Notes: generated from the letters alone by a model not told the origin. A stretch of 24,252 bases of DNA from JBDSTZ01 sp039927975 (GCA_039927975.1 JBDSTZ010000141.1:1-24252), one strand, 5' to 3'; positions 7,266-14,285 are shown, counted from the first letter of the stretch. Made by a program: numbers and translations.

Positions 7266-8336
7266 ATGCCCCCAGCCCCAGCCCCTGAAAAAAATTACAT
7301 TCGCATGACCGCCGTCGCCCTGCTGGCGCTCGGCTGCATGTTCACGCTCCGACCTTTCCTGGCCGCCATCCTGTTCGCGGCGGCGGTGGTGATTTCCTCG
7401 TGGCCGCTGTACGAACTCCTGCTCGCGCGCGTGAGCGGGCGCCGCAACCTGGCGGCGCTGACCATGACGCTCACGCTGACGCTGCTGGTCATCATTCCCA
7501 TTTCGCTGGTGGCGTACAACCTGGCCGACAATGTCGCCCAGGTGTTCGACGATGTGCGCGGCACCATCGAGCGCGGCCAGGTCGCGCCGCCGGCCTGGCT
7601 GCACCAGATCCCGCTGGTCGGCGAGGCCGCCGACCGCTATGTGCGCGAGTTGATCGGCAGCCGCGAACGCATGGTGGCGCTGGCCGGCCGCATGATCGAG
7701 CCGGCCCGCCACTACCTGCTGGCGGCCGGCATCGTGCTCGGCACCGGCGTCATGCAGATGAGCCTGGCCGCCTTCGTGAGTTTCTTCCTGTACCGCGACG
7801 GCGCCGCCATCCGCGAGGCGCTGCGGGTGGCGATGGCGCGCATCATGGGCGAGGGGGCGCCCAAGGTCTCGCACATCGTCAGCCAGACCGTGCGCGGGGT
7901 CATGTACGGCCTGCTCGGCACCGCGCTGGCGCAGGCGGTGGTGGCCGCCATCGGCTTTGCGATCGCCGGCGTGCCCGGCGTGGCCCTGCTCAGCGTGCTC
8001 ACCTTCGCCTCCTCGCTCATTCCGATCGGTCCGCCCATCATCTGGGCCGGCGCCGCCGTCTGGCTGTTCGCCCAGGGCAGCGTGGGCTGGGGCATCTTCA
8101 TGCTGGCGTGGGGCGCCGTGCTGATCAGCGGGGTCGACAACGTGGTGCGGCCGATGCTCATCAGCCGGGGCAGCAGCCTGCCTTTCCTGCTTACCCTGCT
8201 CGGTGTGCTGGGCGGGGTGGTGGCCTTCGGCTTCGTCGGCATGTTCATCGGCCCGACCCTGCTGGCGGTCGGCTATTCGCTGATGAGCGACTGGACCGGC
8301 ACCAAGGACCCGATCATCAATCAGCGCGCCGCCTGA
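7266..8336 (+). CDS. AI-2E family transporter (PerM/YdiK-like)
   Basis: A 356-residue polytopic membrane protein of the AI-2E transporter superfamily. Hydrophobic segments cluster at about residues 14-50, 63-85, 155-180, 210-245 and 250-340, and the C-terminal half has the family pattern SSLIPIGPPIIWAGAA, then DNVVRPMLISRGSSLP, then FGFVGMFIGPTLLAVGYSL. Substrates in this family are diverse (autoinducer export, Na+/H+ antiport), so the cargo cannot be stated. The start at 7266 lacks a strong ribosome binding site; Met14 at 7305 is an alternative. It lies 34 nt after sco on the same strand, so co-transcription is possible but functional linkage is unlikely. Confidence 0.88.
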   Translation: MPPAPAPEKNYIRMTAVALLALGCMFTLRPFLAAILFAAAVVISSWPLYELLLARVSGRRNLAALTMTLTLTLLVIIPISLVAYNLADNVAQVFDDVRGTIERGQVAPPAWLHQIPLVGEAADRYVRELIGSRERMVALAGRMIEPARHYLLAAGIVLGTGVMQMSLAAFVSFFLYRDGAAIREALRVAMARIMGEGAPKVSHIVSQTVRGVMYGLLGTALAQAVVAAIGFAIAGVPGVALLSVLTFASSLIPIGPPIIWAGAAVWLFAQGSVGWGIFMLAWGAVLISGVDNVVRPMLISRGSSLPFLLTLLGVLGGVVAFGFVGMFIGPTLLAVGYSLMSDWTGTKDPIINQRAA

Positions 8337-8371
8337 CGCGGCGCTGCGGGCACGTGCCGCCTGACGCGGCG
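8328..8371. repeat. Duplicated GC-rich hairpin at the end of the AI-2E gene
   Basis: The 16-bp string GCCGCCTGACGCGGCG occurs twice (8328-8343, 8356-8371). Each copy can fold as GCCGC/GCGGC. The first copy contains the AI-2E stop codon, and a decayed third copy lies near 8426-8444. It sits between convergent genes and may act as a weak transcription barrier. Confidence 0.6.
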
Positions 8372-8446
8372 ACGCTTCCCTGGCGTGGCGTGGCGCGGCG
8401 AGGCTCGCACGGTGGCGCCCGGCATGTGCCGCTCGACGCCGCGGCC

Positions 8447-9067
8447 TCAATCTCTCCTTTCGATAAACTTCAAGCCGACAAAGGTGCGCTGCGGATTGCC
8501 CCTTTCGGCCTGCTGGTGATGCAGGTGCCGCTGGGCCTTGCCCTGCGCTTGGACATTGTCCGCCAGCGCCGCCAGCTTGCTTGCCAGCAGTTGCCCGGCC
8601 AGGCGCTTGTTGGCGTGCTGACTGCGTTCGGTCTGCACCTTCACCGACAGGCCGCTGGCCAGGTGGGTGGCGCGGATCGCGCTGTCGGTCTTGTTGACAT
8701 GCTGGCCGCCCGGCCCCGACGCACGCGTCGCCTCGTAGCGGATCTCGCTGTCGGCCGGCGCGGCGGGCGGGGCGAACGCGGCGCCGCCGACAAACCAGTT
8801 CTTGCGCCGGTGACCGGGCCGGTAGGGACTGTCGCAAATCCACAGCAGGCTTCCCGACCAGCGCTGCGCCAGCAGGGGCGCCGCTTCGCCGGCAAGTTCG
8901 AGCAGGATCGAGCGTACGGTACCCGCGACCGGGCCATCCACGCTGTCGATCATGCGCACGTCGACCGCGTGCTCGCGCGCGTCGCCGAGCAGACGGTCGA
9001 GCATGCCCTTGGCCGCCAGGCAGCATTCGGCCGGGCCGGTATTGGCCGTCAGTTGGAGCCAGATCAT
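8447..9067 (-). CDS. prfH: Peptide chain release factor H
   Basis: Release-factor-like protein that hydrolyses peptidyl-tRNA on ribosomes damaged at the decoding centre. The 206-residue protein contains the catalytic GGQ (residues 120-122) in RASGPGGQHVNKTDSAIRATH, the class I release-factor signature. The preceding region is short and lacks a normal codon-recognition domain, as in PrfH. The C-terminus has QAERGNPQRTFVGLKF. ATG at 9067 shares its first base with the rtcB stop (TGATG), so translation is probably coupled; a GTG nine nt upstream is an alternative start. Published work on PrfH-RtcB2 pairs links them to ribosomes cleaved in 16S rRNA. Confidence 0.93.
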   Translation of the reverse strand: MIWLQLTANTGPAECCLAAKGMLDRLLGDAREHAVDVRMIDSVDGPVAGTVRSILLELAGEAAPLLAQRWSGSLLWICDSPYRPGHRRKNWFVGGAAFAPPAAPADSEIRYEATRASGPGGQHVNKTDSAIRATHLASGLSVKVQTERSQHANKRLAGQLLASKLAALADNVQAQGKAQRHLHHQQAERGNPQRTFVGLKFIERRD

Positions 9068-10260
9068 CAGCAGCACTCCCCACGCGTCTTGTAGGTGAGC
9101 ACCGGACGGCTGGTGGCGACCACGCTCGCCAGACCAGCGCCCAGCAGGCAGTCGAGCACGCTGCGCGCCTGCTTGTACGCCTGCGGCGCCTCCTCGTAAA
9201 TGAGGGCGCGGTCGTTACAGATCACCCGGCCCTTGGTCGAGGTGCGGCTCAGTTGCGCCGGCGTGGCGAGCTTCACCAGGCGCCCCTTGCAATCGGTTCG
9301 CTGCCACTTGCGGCCGGCGCCGTGCGCCAGCGAATGCAGGCTCAGCGTGCCGGCTTCGGGGCGCGGCGCCAGCAGGTAGCTGAAGTCGTCGCGCGAGCCG
9401 GGCAGCATCACCAGGCCCTGGTCGCTTGGGGTGGCGCCCTTGCGGTGCAGCCAGCCTTGCAAGCCGTCGATGCAGGCCGGGCTCACCAGGTTGTGGTGGA
9501 CGTCGAGCACCGGCGCCGCCGCGCAGCGCAGACGTTGCATAATCCGCGCGGCGATCACAGCGCGGTTCAGCCTGGCGAAGGCGAGCGCCGCGTCGTGCTG
9601 GCCCAGATAGGCGCCGGCCTCGGGCGTGCCTTCGACCAGGCCGGCATGGCTGAAAGCATCGACGTGGGCGCGCAGGATGGCCTGGCCGAGCCCGCGCGAA
9701 CCGCTGTGCACCAGCAGTTGCAGGCGCTTGGCGTCGAGCCCGGTGCCGGCGAACGTCGTCGCGTCATCGACCGCGACGACGGTCTGCAATTCGGCGAAAT
9801 GGTTGCCGCCGCCGATGGTGCCGAGCGAGCGCAGGTGCGCCGCGTCCATGCCGGCCTCGGCCAAGATGCGCGCCAGTTCGTCGCGCCCTTGCCGCAATCC
9901 CGGCTCAGCCTGGTCGAGCAGGACCCATTCGGCCTCGTCGACGAACGCGTCGAGATTGCCGAGTTGGCGGTCGAGCTTGTCGAGGCTGATCTTGGCGGCC
10001 AGGATGTTCGTCTGCCACAAGGCCATGCCGCAGCCGATGTCGTTGCCCACCAGCGCGGGGTAGAAGCGTCCGCTTGAGAAAAAGGCGGCGCCGACTGGAT
10101 AACCGCGCCCGGGATGCAGGTCGGGCAGGCCGACCACGCGCGCCATGCCGGCCAGCGCCGCGGTGGTTTTTACTTGCTGTACTGCGGCGTCTTCGAGCCA
10201 GAGGCGGTCGGACGCGATGATCGATACACGATCAGAAATCTGTTGAACAAAATTGCCCAT
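9067..10260 (-). CDS. rtcB: RtcB-family RNA ligase (RtcB2 type, paired with PrfH)
   Basis: GTP- and Mn-dependent RNA ligase joining 2',3'-cyclic phosphate and 5'-OH ends. The 397-residue protein is shorter than housekeeping RtcB (roughly 410-480). Catalytic landmarks are all present: NDIGCGM (Asp74, Cys77), GGGNHF (Asn153, His154), VHSGSRGLG (His185), DVHHNLVS (His255/His256) and AHGAGRKW with the guanylylated His313. The start at 10260 (MGNFVQQISDRV) is preferred over an upstream GTG at 10296 because it matches the usual RtcB2 beginning. Its ribosome binding site is poor. In the established model it reseals cleaved 16S rRNA after PrfH frees the stalled peptide. Confidence 0.94.
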   Translation of the reverse strand: MGNFVQQISDRVSIIASDRLWLEDAAVQQVKTTAALAGMARVVGLPDLHPGRGYPVGAAFFSSGRFYPALVGNDIGCGMALWQTNILAAKISLDKLDRQLGNLDAFVDEAEWVLLDQAEPGLRQGRDELARILAEAGMDAAHLRSLGTIGGGNHFAELQTVVAVDDATTFAGTGLDAKRLQLLVHSGSRGLGQAILRAHVDAFSHAGLVEGTPEAGAYLGQHDAALAFARLNRAVIAARIMQRLRCAAAPVLDVHHNLVSPACIDGLQGWLHRKGATPSDQGLVMLPGSRDDFSYLLAPRPEAGTLSLHSLAHGAGRKWQRTDCKGRLVKLATPAQLSRTSTKGRVICNDRALIYEEAPQAYKQARSVLDCLLGAGLASVVATSRPVLTYKTRGECC

Positions 10261-10266
10261 GTGATG

Positions 10267-10292
10267 CCAATCCAAAAAAGAAGGAAGATTGG
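10267..10292 (-). promoter_or_regulatory. Inverted repeat with polypyrimidine loop just upstream of rtcB
   Basis: In the mRNA sense, CCAATC and GATTGG flank a 14-nt pyrimidine-rich loop containing CTTCCTTC and a T-run. The structure ends 6 nt before the rtcB ATG. The loop resembles an anti-Shine-Dalgarno sequence and could pair with the AGAAAGGAG of the upstream leader ORF. It may control rtcB translation or termination; this is inference only. Confidence 0.4.
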
Positions 10293-10365
10293 GCACTGGC
10301 GGGGCGCCGGCGCTAACGCGACGGTGCGAAGGTGACGTGCGAGGGGCGGGCGAATGCCGCCGCGC

Positions 10366-10425
10366 TTAACGCAGTGAGTGTCTTGCCAGACCCGGAACAG
10401 GAGATTTGCAGTGTGCGGACGACAT
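10366..10425 (-). CDS. Putative 19-residue leader peptide ahead of rtcB-prfH
   Basis: A short ORF (MSSAHCKSPVPGLARHSLR) with a near-ideal ribosome binding site: AAAGGAG 6 nt before the ATG, far better than that of rtcB itself. It lies about 40 nt downstream of a good sigma70 promoter, and its stop is 105 nt before rtcB. No family is recognised. A second frame is open across the same stretch down to 10313 but has no usual start codon at the right spacing. It could be a regulatory leader whose translation senses ribosome state, or a fortuitous ORF. Confidence 0.45.
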   Translation of the reverse strand: MSSAHCKSPVPGLARHSLR

Positions 10426-10468
10426 GGTGAACTCCTTTCTGTGACGGGTTGGGCTGCGAAGGGAGGCA

Positions 10469-10497
10469 ATAGTATGCCGATCCGCCTCGGGTGGCAA
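10469..10497 (-). promoter_or_regulatory. Sigma70 promoter for the leader-rtcB-prfH transcript
   Basis: On the minus strand TTGCCA (10492-10497) and TACTAT (10469-10474) are separated by exactly 17 bp. The predicted start of transcription, near 10462, gives about 37 nt before the leader ORF and about 200 nt before rtcB. No sigma54 (GG-N10-GC) element was seen, unlike the RtcR-controlled rtcBA operon of enterobacteria. Confidence 0.65.
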
Positions 10498-10506
10498 GCA
10501 ATCGTG

Positions 10507-10537
10507 GAAAAATAACAACGGCGCCGTGGGGACGGCG
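10507..10537 (-). terminator. Weak intrinsic terminator after the PEP-mutase-like gene
   Basis: On the minus strand CGCCGT-CCCC-ACGGCG is followed by CCG and a T-rich tail (TTGTTATTTTT). It lies 27 nt past the PEP-mutase-like stop and immediately before the rtcB promoter, so it separates the two transcription units. Confidence 0.5.
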
Positions 10538-10563
10538 TCGCGTGTGCGTCCGAGTCCGCTTGG

Positions 10564-11388
10564 CTAAATTTCCTGCAGCAAGGCTTTCATGTCCTTGCCG
10601 GAAATCGCGTGGCTGGCGTAGCCGAAGCTGCACTGGCTCATGATTTCGGAACCGGCCCGCAACAGCGCACCGTAAGCGGCGCGCGCCAGCGAGCCGCCGG
10701 TGCTGACGCGTTTCACGCCGAGCCGGGTGGCGGTGTGCAGGTCGAGTTCCATGCCGGGCAAGCCCATCAGCAGGTTGAAAGGCCGCTCGATGGCGCCGAG
10801 CACCGCCTTCACATCGTCGGCCTCGGTGATGCCCGGGGCGAACAGCACATCGGCGCCGGCATCCTCGTAGGCTTGCAGGCGCGCGATGGTGTCGTCCAGG
10901 TCGGCCCGGCCGTACAGGAAATTCTCGCAGCGCGCCGTGAGCATGAACTTGAAGGGCAGGGAGCGGGCCGCCTCGGCCGCCGCGCGGATGCGGTCGGTGG
11001 CCAGGCCGATGTCGTAGATCGGCGCGTTGTCGTCGCCGGAGGCGTCTTCGAGCGAGCCGCCGACGATGCCGGTATGGGCAGCCTCGAGGATGGTCTGGGC
11101 CGCTTCGTCGGCGCTCGGGCCGAAGCCGTTTTGCAGGTCGGCCGAGACGGGCAGGTCGGTGGCCGCGCAGATCGCCCGCAGCGAGGGCAGCATGGCGCGC
11201 GCGCTGACATCGAGGTCGCCTTTGCCCTGGGCGAAGGCGATGCCGGCGCCCGAGGTGGCCAGCGCCGAAAAGCCGAGGCTGGCGAGCAGCTTGGCCGAGC
11301 CGGCGTCCCAGGGATTGGGTACCAGGAAGCATCCTGGCGCCTGGTGCAGTTGCAGGAAGCGCTGCGCTTTGTCGGCCTGGGTGGGCAT
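10564..11388 (-). CDS. Isocitrate lyase/PEP mutase family enzyme
   Basis: A 274-residue TIM-barrel enzyme of the phosphoenolpyruvate mutase/isocitrate lyase superfamily, which makes or breaks C-C or C-P bonds on small oxoacids. Recognisable segments are FLVPNPWDAGSAKLLASLGF, ALATSGAGIAFAQG, PVSADLQNGFG, GGSLEDASG and MLTARCENFLYG, covering the usual Mg-binding acidic positions. The glyoxylate-cycle KKCGH signature is absent, so it is not isocitrate lyase. The start at 11388 is chosen for GGAG 5 nt upstream; the frame stays open further upstream through repeats. The substrate is unknown; oxaloacetate or methylisocitrate-like acids are possible. Confidence 0.85.
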   Translation of the reverse strand: MPTQADKAQRFLQLHQAPGCFLVPNPWDAGSAKLLASLGFSALATSGAGIAFAQGKGDLDVSARAMLPSLRAICAATDLPVSADLQNGFGPSADEAAQTILEAAHTGIVGGSLEDASGDDNAPIYDIGLATDRIRAAAEAARSLPFKFMLTARCENFLYGRADLDDTIARLQAYEDAGADVLFAPGITEADDVKAVLGAIERPFNLLMGLPGMELDLHTATRLGVKRVSTGGSLARAAYGALLRAGSEIMSQCSFGYASHAISGKDMKALLQEI

Positions 11389-11468
11389 GCTGGCTCCGAT
11401 GTGAGTGATCCGGAAGGCAATGTTGCCACGAAATCGCGCGGCGTGCACGAGCGCGCGAAAAGCGTGCT

Positions 11469-11552
11469 CGGCAGGCGAAACGGCAGGCGGATCCAAAGGC
11501 GAATTGGCATGCGGAACGGCACGCGGAGCGGAAGGCTGCACGCAACGCGGGG
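11469..11552. repeat. Seven-unit degenerate 12-bp tandem array
   Basis: Seven consecutive 12-bp units approximate CGGCAGGCGGAA (for example CGGCAGGCGAAA, CGGCAGGCGGAT, TGGCATGCGGAA, CGGCACGCGGAG). The array lies in the spacer upstream of the PEP-mutase-like gene, and its unit resembles the one inside the Sco-like gene (3841-3900). Confidence 0.7.
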
Positions 11553-11584
11553 GACCTGATTGGCGCCCGCGTAATCGGGTCGCT

Positions 11585-11980
11585 TCACGCGGCCGGCTGC
11601 TGCCGCGCGTAGCTGACGGTCAGCATTTCCCACTGGTGGCCCTCGGGCTCGTTCCAGTACACGCCCTTGCCGCCGAAGTCAGTACTCACCTGCATGTTCA
11701 TCGGCCCGCGCACATGGCTGCGGAAGGCGATGCCGGCCGCCTTGATGCGTTCGAGGATGACATCGAATTCGGCCGGATCGACCCGGAAGCAGAAGTGATA
11801 AATGGGGAAATCCTCGTCGGTGTCGATGAAGTCGAGCGTCAGGCCGTCATTGACGAACACCGGCGCGAACGGACCGAGCGCGGTCGGCGCCCACGGCACG
11901 CCGAGCAGCTCGGCCAGCATCCGGGCCGAGGCCACCTTGTCGCGCGCGGGGACGATGGTGTGATCGAGGTGGATCGTCAT
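11585..11980 (-). CDS. VOC (glyoxalase/bleomycin-resistance fold) protein
   Basis: A 131-residue single-unit vicinal-oxygen-chelate protein with two beta-alpha-beta modules. Putative metal ligands are His7 (IHLDHTIV), His62 (IYHFCFRV) and Glu119 (GHQWEML), a His/His/Glu set typical of active VOC enzymes. Families include glyoxalases, dioxygenases and fosfomycin or bleomycin resistance proteins; the substrate cannot be told. The start at 11980 is preferred because AAGGAG (11988-11993) is 7 nt away but only 1 nt from the ATG at 11986. It lies 27 nt downstream of the cupin gene, probably in one operon. Confidence 0.87.
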   Translation of the reverse strand: MTIHLDHTIVPARDKVASARMLAELLGVPWAPTALGPFAPVFVNDGLTLDFIDTDEDFPIYHFCFRVDPAEFDVILERIKAAGIAFRSHVRGPMNMQVSTDFGGKGVYWNEPEGHQWEMLTVSYARQQPAA

Positions 11981-12007
11981 GGCCATGCTCCTTGTCAGTG
12001 GGAGGGA

Positions 12008-12433
12008 TCAGCGCCCGGCATCCTTGGGCGGATGGTCGGCGAACCAGGCGGCGATGTCCGGCATGGCCGGCTCGAAAGGGCCCGGCACCGACACGTTGAG
12101 CATGCCGGCCCGCACCGCGCCCCGATTTTCGAAATCGTGAATGACGCCGCCGGGAATCAGGATGAAGGCGCCGCGTTCGGCGTCATGCCAGGTTTGGCCG
12201 ACCAGTACGCTCATCGTGCCCTCGATGACGTAGAACACATCGTCTTCAGGATGCTGGTGCGGGCCGGGACCCTGGGTGTGCGGCTCCAGCCACCATTCCG
12301 AGATTGAATATTTCGCGCCCGTTTCCGCCTCGTCGGCCTTGAACACCGCGCCGATCCGGCCCATCGGATAGGCGCGGCCGGCGCCGGGCGCGAGGATCAC
12401 TGGCTGGCGTAAAGCATCGGCTGCTTGGTTCAT
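12008..12433 (-). CDS. Cupin-domain protein
   Basis: A 141-residue single-domain cupin. Motif 1 is GPGPHQHPEDDVFYVIEG with metal ligands His59, His61 and a nearby acidic residue; motif 2 is ILIPGGVIHDFENRG with His99. Such proteins bind a divalent metal and act as small dioxygenases, isomerases or ligand sensors; no substrate can be assigned. ATG at 12433 has AAGGA 6 nt upstream. It probably starts a two-gene operon with the VOC protein. Its promoter region abuts the Rhs remnant on the other strand, which marks the left edge of the AT-rich segment. Confidence 0.88.
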   Translation of the reverse strand: MNQAADALRQPVILAPGAGRAYPMGRIGAVFKADEAETGAKYSISEWWLEPHTQGPGPHQHPEDDVFYVIEGTMSVLVGQTWHDAERGAFILIPGGVIHDFENRGAVRAGMLNVSVPGPFEPAMPDIAAWFADHPPKDAGR

Positions 12434-12540
12434 ACGCGTCCTTGACAGGTTGGCATCGGGGGAGCGGCTATTATGCACCCGCCCGGGACGCGCATGCGTG
12501 CAGCATTCAAGCGTCATGTCGCCGAGCCTGGCGAGCTATT

Positions 12541-13017
12541 GCTAAAATTCGATACGCGCCGCCAGCTTCAACTCTTGGACGATACATCCAATCCGATCCT
12601 ATCGGCCTTGAAGGCGGCACAAATACTTACGCATATGTTGAGGGAAATCCGGTTTCATTTTATGATCCCTTTGGATTAATGAAGCTTCCGTCCGGTCCTG
12701 GAGGCCTACCTCCCGAGTGGGTTAAGGATCCATCGCATCGTGATCCCAATGGCGATAGAATTCGACACCCGAGCGGTGAATTTCTTGATTGGCATCCCGC
12801 GCAGCCAGGAAAAAAAGGATGGCGTGGTAAAGATCACTGGCATATTAATAACGGTGATGAGCACTTGGAACCAGGAGATGAGATCCAGGATCCTCCTTCT
12901 ACGCCAAAGACGACTCGCGACGCAAAATACCAGAAGGACCTTAAAATGTCGCGTGATGTTACTGTGGGAGGATTAATTCTAATTTTTATCTTAAGCTGCA
13001 TTCCTGCAACTAATTAA
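12541..13017 (+). pseudogene. Beheaded Rhs C-terminal tip with polymorphic toxin domain
   Basis: The frame carries the Rhs-associated core end: LGRYIQSDPIGLEGGTNTYA and VEGNPVSFYDPFGL, the conserved junction after which Rhs proteins are self-cleaved. The thousands of bases of upstream YD-repeat coding expected in a full rhs gene are missing; the usual RYYDP before STLGRY is altered to RYAPPA, and no proper start exists. The left limit is approximate. After DPFGL comes a ~112-residue variable domain containing DWHPAQPGKKGWRGKDHWHI and HLEPGDE, then a hydrophobic tail (VGGLILIFILSC). It resembles an Ntox37-like C-terminal toxin, tentatively. An ATG at 12679, right at the junction, could allow expression of the toxin domain alone. 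Confidence 0.8.
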
Positions 13018-13036
13018 ACTATTTGTCTTGTAAAAT

Positions 13037-13393
13037 ATGACGACTTTAAAAGAATCCCTCGAACAATTGGGGGACTTGCATGATGTTCGCGTCTCGTCGT
13101 TCACATGGGATGCGTACTTTGGGAATCTTGAGTTCAAGTTTGAAGATATCTATGCGAATTTCCGGGGGTTAGAAAATTATCCTGGGCCGAAACCAGATTC
13201 GATCATCCTTCGTCAGGTCAAGGAAGTCGTTTTTGATCTCGATGCGTCTGGAAATCCGCATATCTATGAATTCTTAGTAACTGAATTGGAAGGCGAGTCT
13301 CTTGCGACGGTGCTTTTCCGTCCCAGCGGGAGGATCACTGCTAAGTTTACGTCAGCGGATTTTCCTGAAGTTCCTTATGCAGACTTGGCATAG
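13037..13393 (+). CDS. Candidate immunity protein for the Rhs toxin tip
   Basis: A 118-residue acidic, soluble protein with no signal peptide or membrane segment, starting 19 nt after the toxin-domain stop on the same strand. Its composition is AT-rich like the Rhs tip and unlike the flanking genes. Small cytoplasmic proteins directly after an Rhs C-terminal domain are almost always the cognate immunity protein, and that is the basis for this call. I do not recognise the family by sequence. The ribosome binding site is weak. Confidence 0.6.
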   Translation: MTTLKESLEQLGDLHDVRVSSFTWDAYFGNLEFKFEDIYANFRGLENYPGPKPDSIILRQVKEVVFDLDASGNPHIYEFLVTELEGESLATVLFRPSGRITAKFTSADFPEVPYADLA

Positions 13394-13722
13394 GAGGGGC
13401 GACGGGGCTAGGTCCGCCATTCGGACACGGCCTCGGCTGTAGCGGCGGACAGCCTGTTCCGCCGCTGCGCGGTTCTACCACGATTCGTGTCCTGTTCGTA
13501 TCCCATCGGCGGCTGCCAGTATCCCATTTTGTATCCCGTTCGTATTTTGCCGAAAAAGGCGCCCGGTGTCGGTGCGACCGATCGTGTCCCGGGAGGTGGC
13601 GTATGAGTCGAGATTCAAGGGAGGCTGGGCTCCCGATCAGATCGCGCACCAGATGGCCATCAAGCGGCTGGCCAGGCCAACGATTTGTTGTGGTGTCATT
13701 TCTTATTCTTTCCGAATGAATG
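13394..13722. other. Gene-poor spacer with hairpin and GTATCCC repeats
   Basis: No convincing gene in 329 bp. It holds a perfect 9-bp inverted repeat (AGCGGCGGA 13441-13449, TCCGCCGCT 13458-13466) and three GTATCCC heptamers between about 13497 and 13538. A short frame near 13600-13680 reads GGWAPDQIAHQMA, faintly like the WSPEQIAG segment of IS30-type transposases. It could be a decayed insertion or recombination scar. Confidence 0.5.
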
Positions 13723-14028
13723 TCAGCTCGCGAAGACCTGCGCTTCGATGATGTGGCAGTATCCGCTGGTGTCCGTGTCGACATACAGCATCACGGGTTT
13801 GCTTGCCGTGAAGGCCATCATCAGGGCTGCGGCATAGGTCTTGAACCCGCTGTCGGCCTGGTTCATATACGCCCAGCCGGAACCACAGCCTGGCACGCCG
13901 TGCACGCGAAAATGGTAGTTACCTTCACCCGATACGAATATTGAAGTCGGGGTGAAATGCGCGGTATAGGCTCCTGCGTGGGCGAACATCGGGATGACCA
14001 GCGAGACGAGTGCGAATAATTTCTTCAT
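13723..14028 (-). CDS. Small secreted protein, AB5 B-subunit-like
   Basis: A 101-residue exported protein. A Sec signal peptide (MKKLFALVSLVIPMFAHA, cleavage after Ala18) leads to an 83-residue mature domain with two cysteines (48 and 91). The pattern of an early Cys, YMNQADSGFKTYAAALMMAF, then KPVMLYVD and GYCHI resembles the small OB-fold B subunits of SubB/PltB type and their many orphan relatives. This is pattern recognition, not a proven match. ATG at 14028 has GGAG 6 nt upstream. No A subunit is adjacent. Confidence 0.65.
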   Translation of the reverse strand: MKKLFALVSLVIPMFAHAGAYTAHFTPTSIFVSGEGNYHFRVHGVPGCGSGWAYMNQADSGFKTYAAALMMAFTASKPVMLYVDTDTSGYCHIIEAQVFAS

Positions 14029-14175
14029 GTAGTTCTCCGTATTTTTTGTGATTGATGCGAGCAAACTTGCTTCAAGGCTAAAGTGCCCGGAACGGACCGC
14101 TTGCCGGTCTGCCATCAAAACTGATCGAGTCTAACGGCTCGACGCGATTGTGTTGAGGAGGCAATATTGAAGTGA

Positions 14176-14206
14176 AGGAAAGAGTCGCTTTTTCTTTTTC
14201 TTTCCT
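14176..14206. other. Inverted repeat in the spacer before the hydrolase gene
   Basis: AGGAAAGA (14176-14183) and TCTTTCCT (14199-14206) form a perfect 8-bp stem around a T-rich 15-nt loop. It lies in the divergent spacer about 80 nt before the BPSL0067-type gene and could be an operator or an mRNA hairpin. I see no convincing -35/-10 pair here. Confidence 0.4.
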
Positions 14207-14285
14207 GTGAGAATGCTCAAACTAGCGAGTAATGCGTACAGGAAAATAGTGGCGGCAGCAATCACTGACCTTACGAGGAGCCGCT

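Noticed and set aside
10260..10296. GTG at 10296 as the rtcB start
   Set aside because: No ribosome binding site lies before it, and the extra 12 residues are not typical of RtcB2. The ATG at 10260 matches the usual N-terminus.
10313..10425. Alternative frame over the leader region reading SCSGSGKTLTALS, resembling a Walker A
   Set aside because: No conventional start codon is correctly spaced from the ribosome binding site, and the product would be too short for a P-loop domain.
10564..11541. Longer PEP-mutase-like protein starting at 11541
   Set aside because: The extra 51 residues come from the degenerate 12-bp repeat region and lack a ribosome binding site. GGAG before 11388 decides the start.
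12442..12474. TTGACA and TATTAT on the plus strand before the Rhs tip, as a promoter
   Set aside because: The spacer is 21 bp, too long for sigma70, and it lies in the leader of the minus-strand cupin gene.
13566..13751. IS30-like transposase fragment (GGWAPDQIAHQMA)
   Set aside because: Only about ten residues resemble the family; no inverted repeats or catalytic residues are found. Mentioned only as a possible scar.
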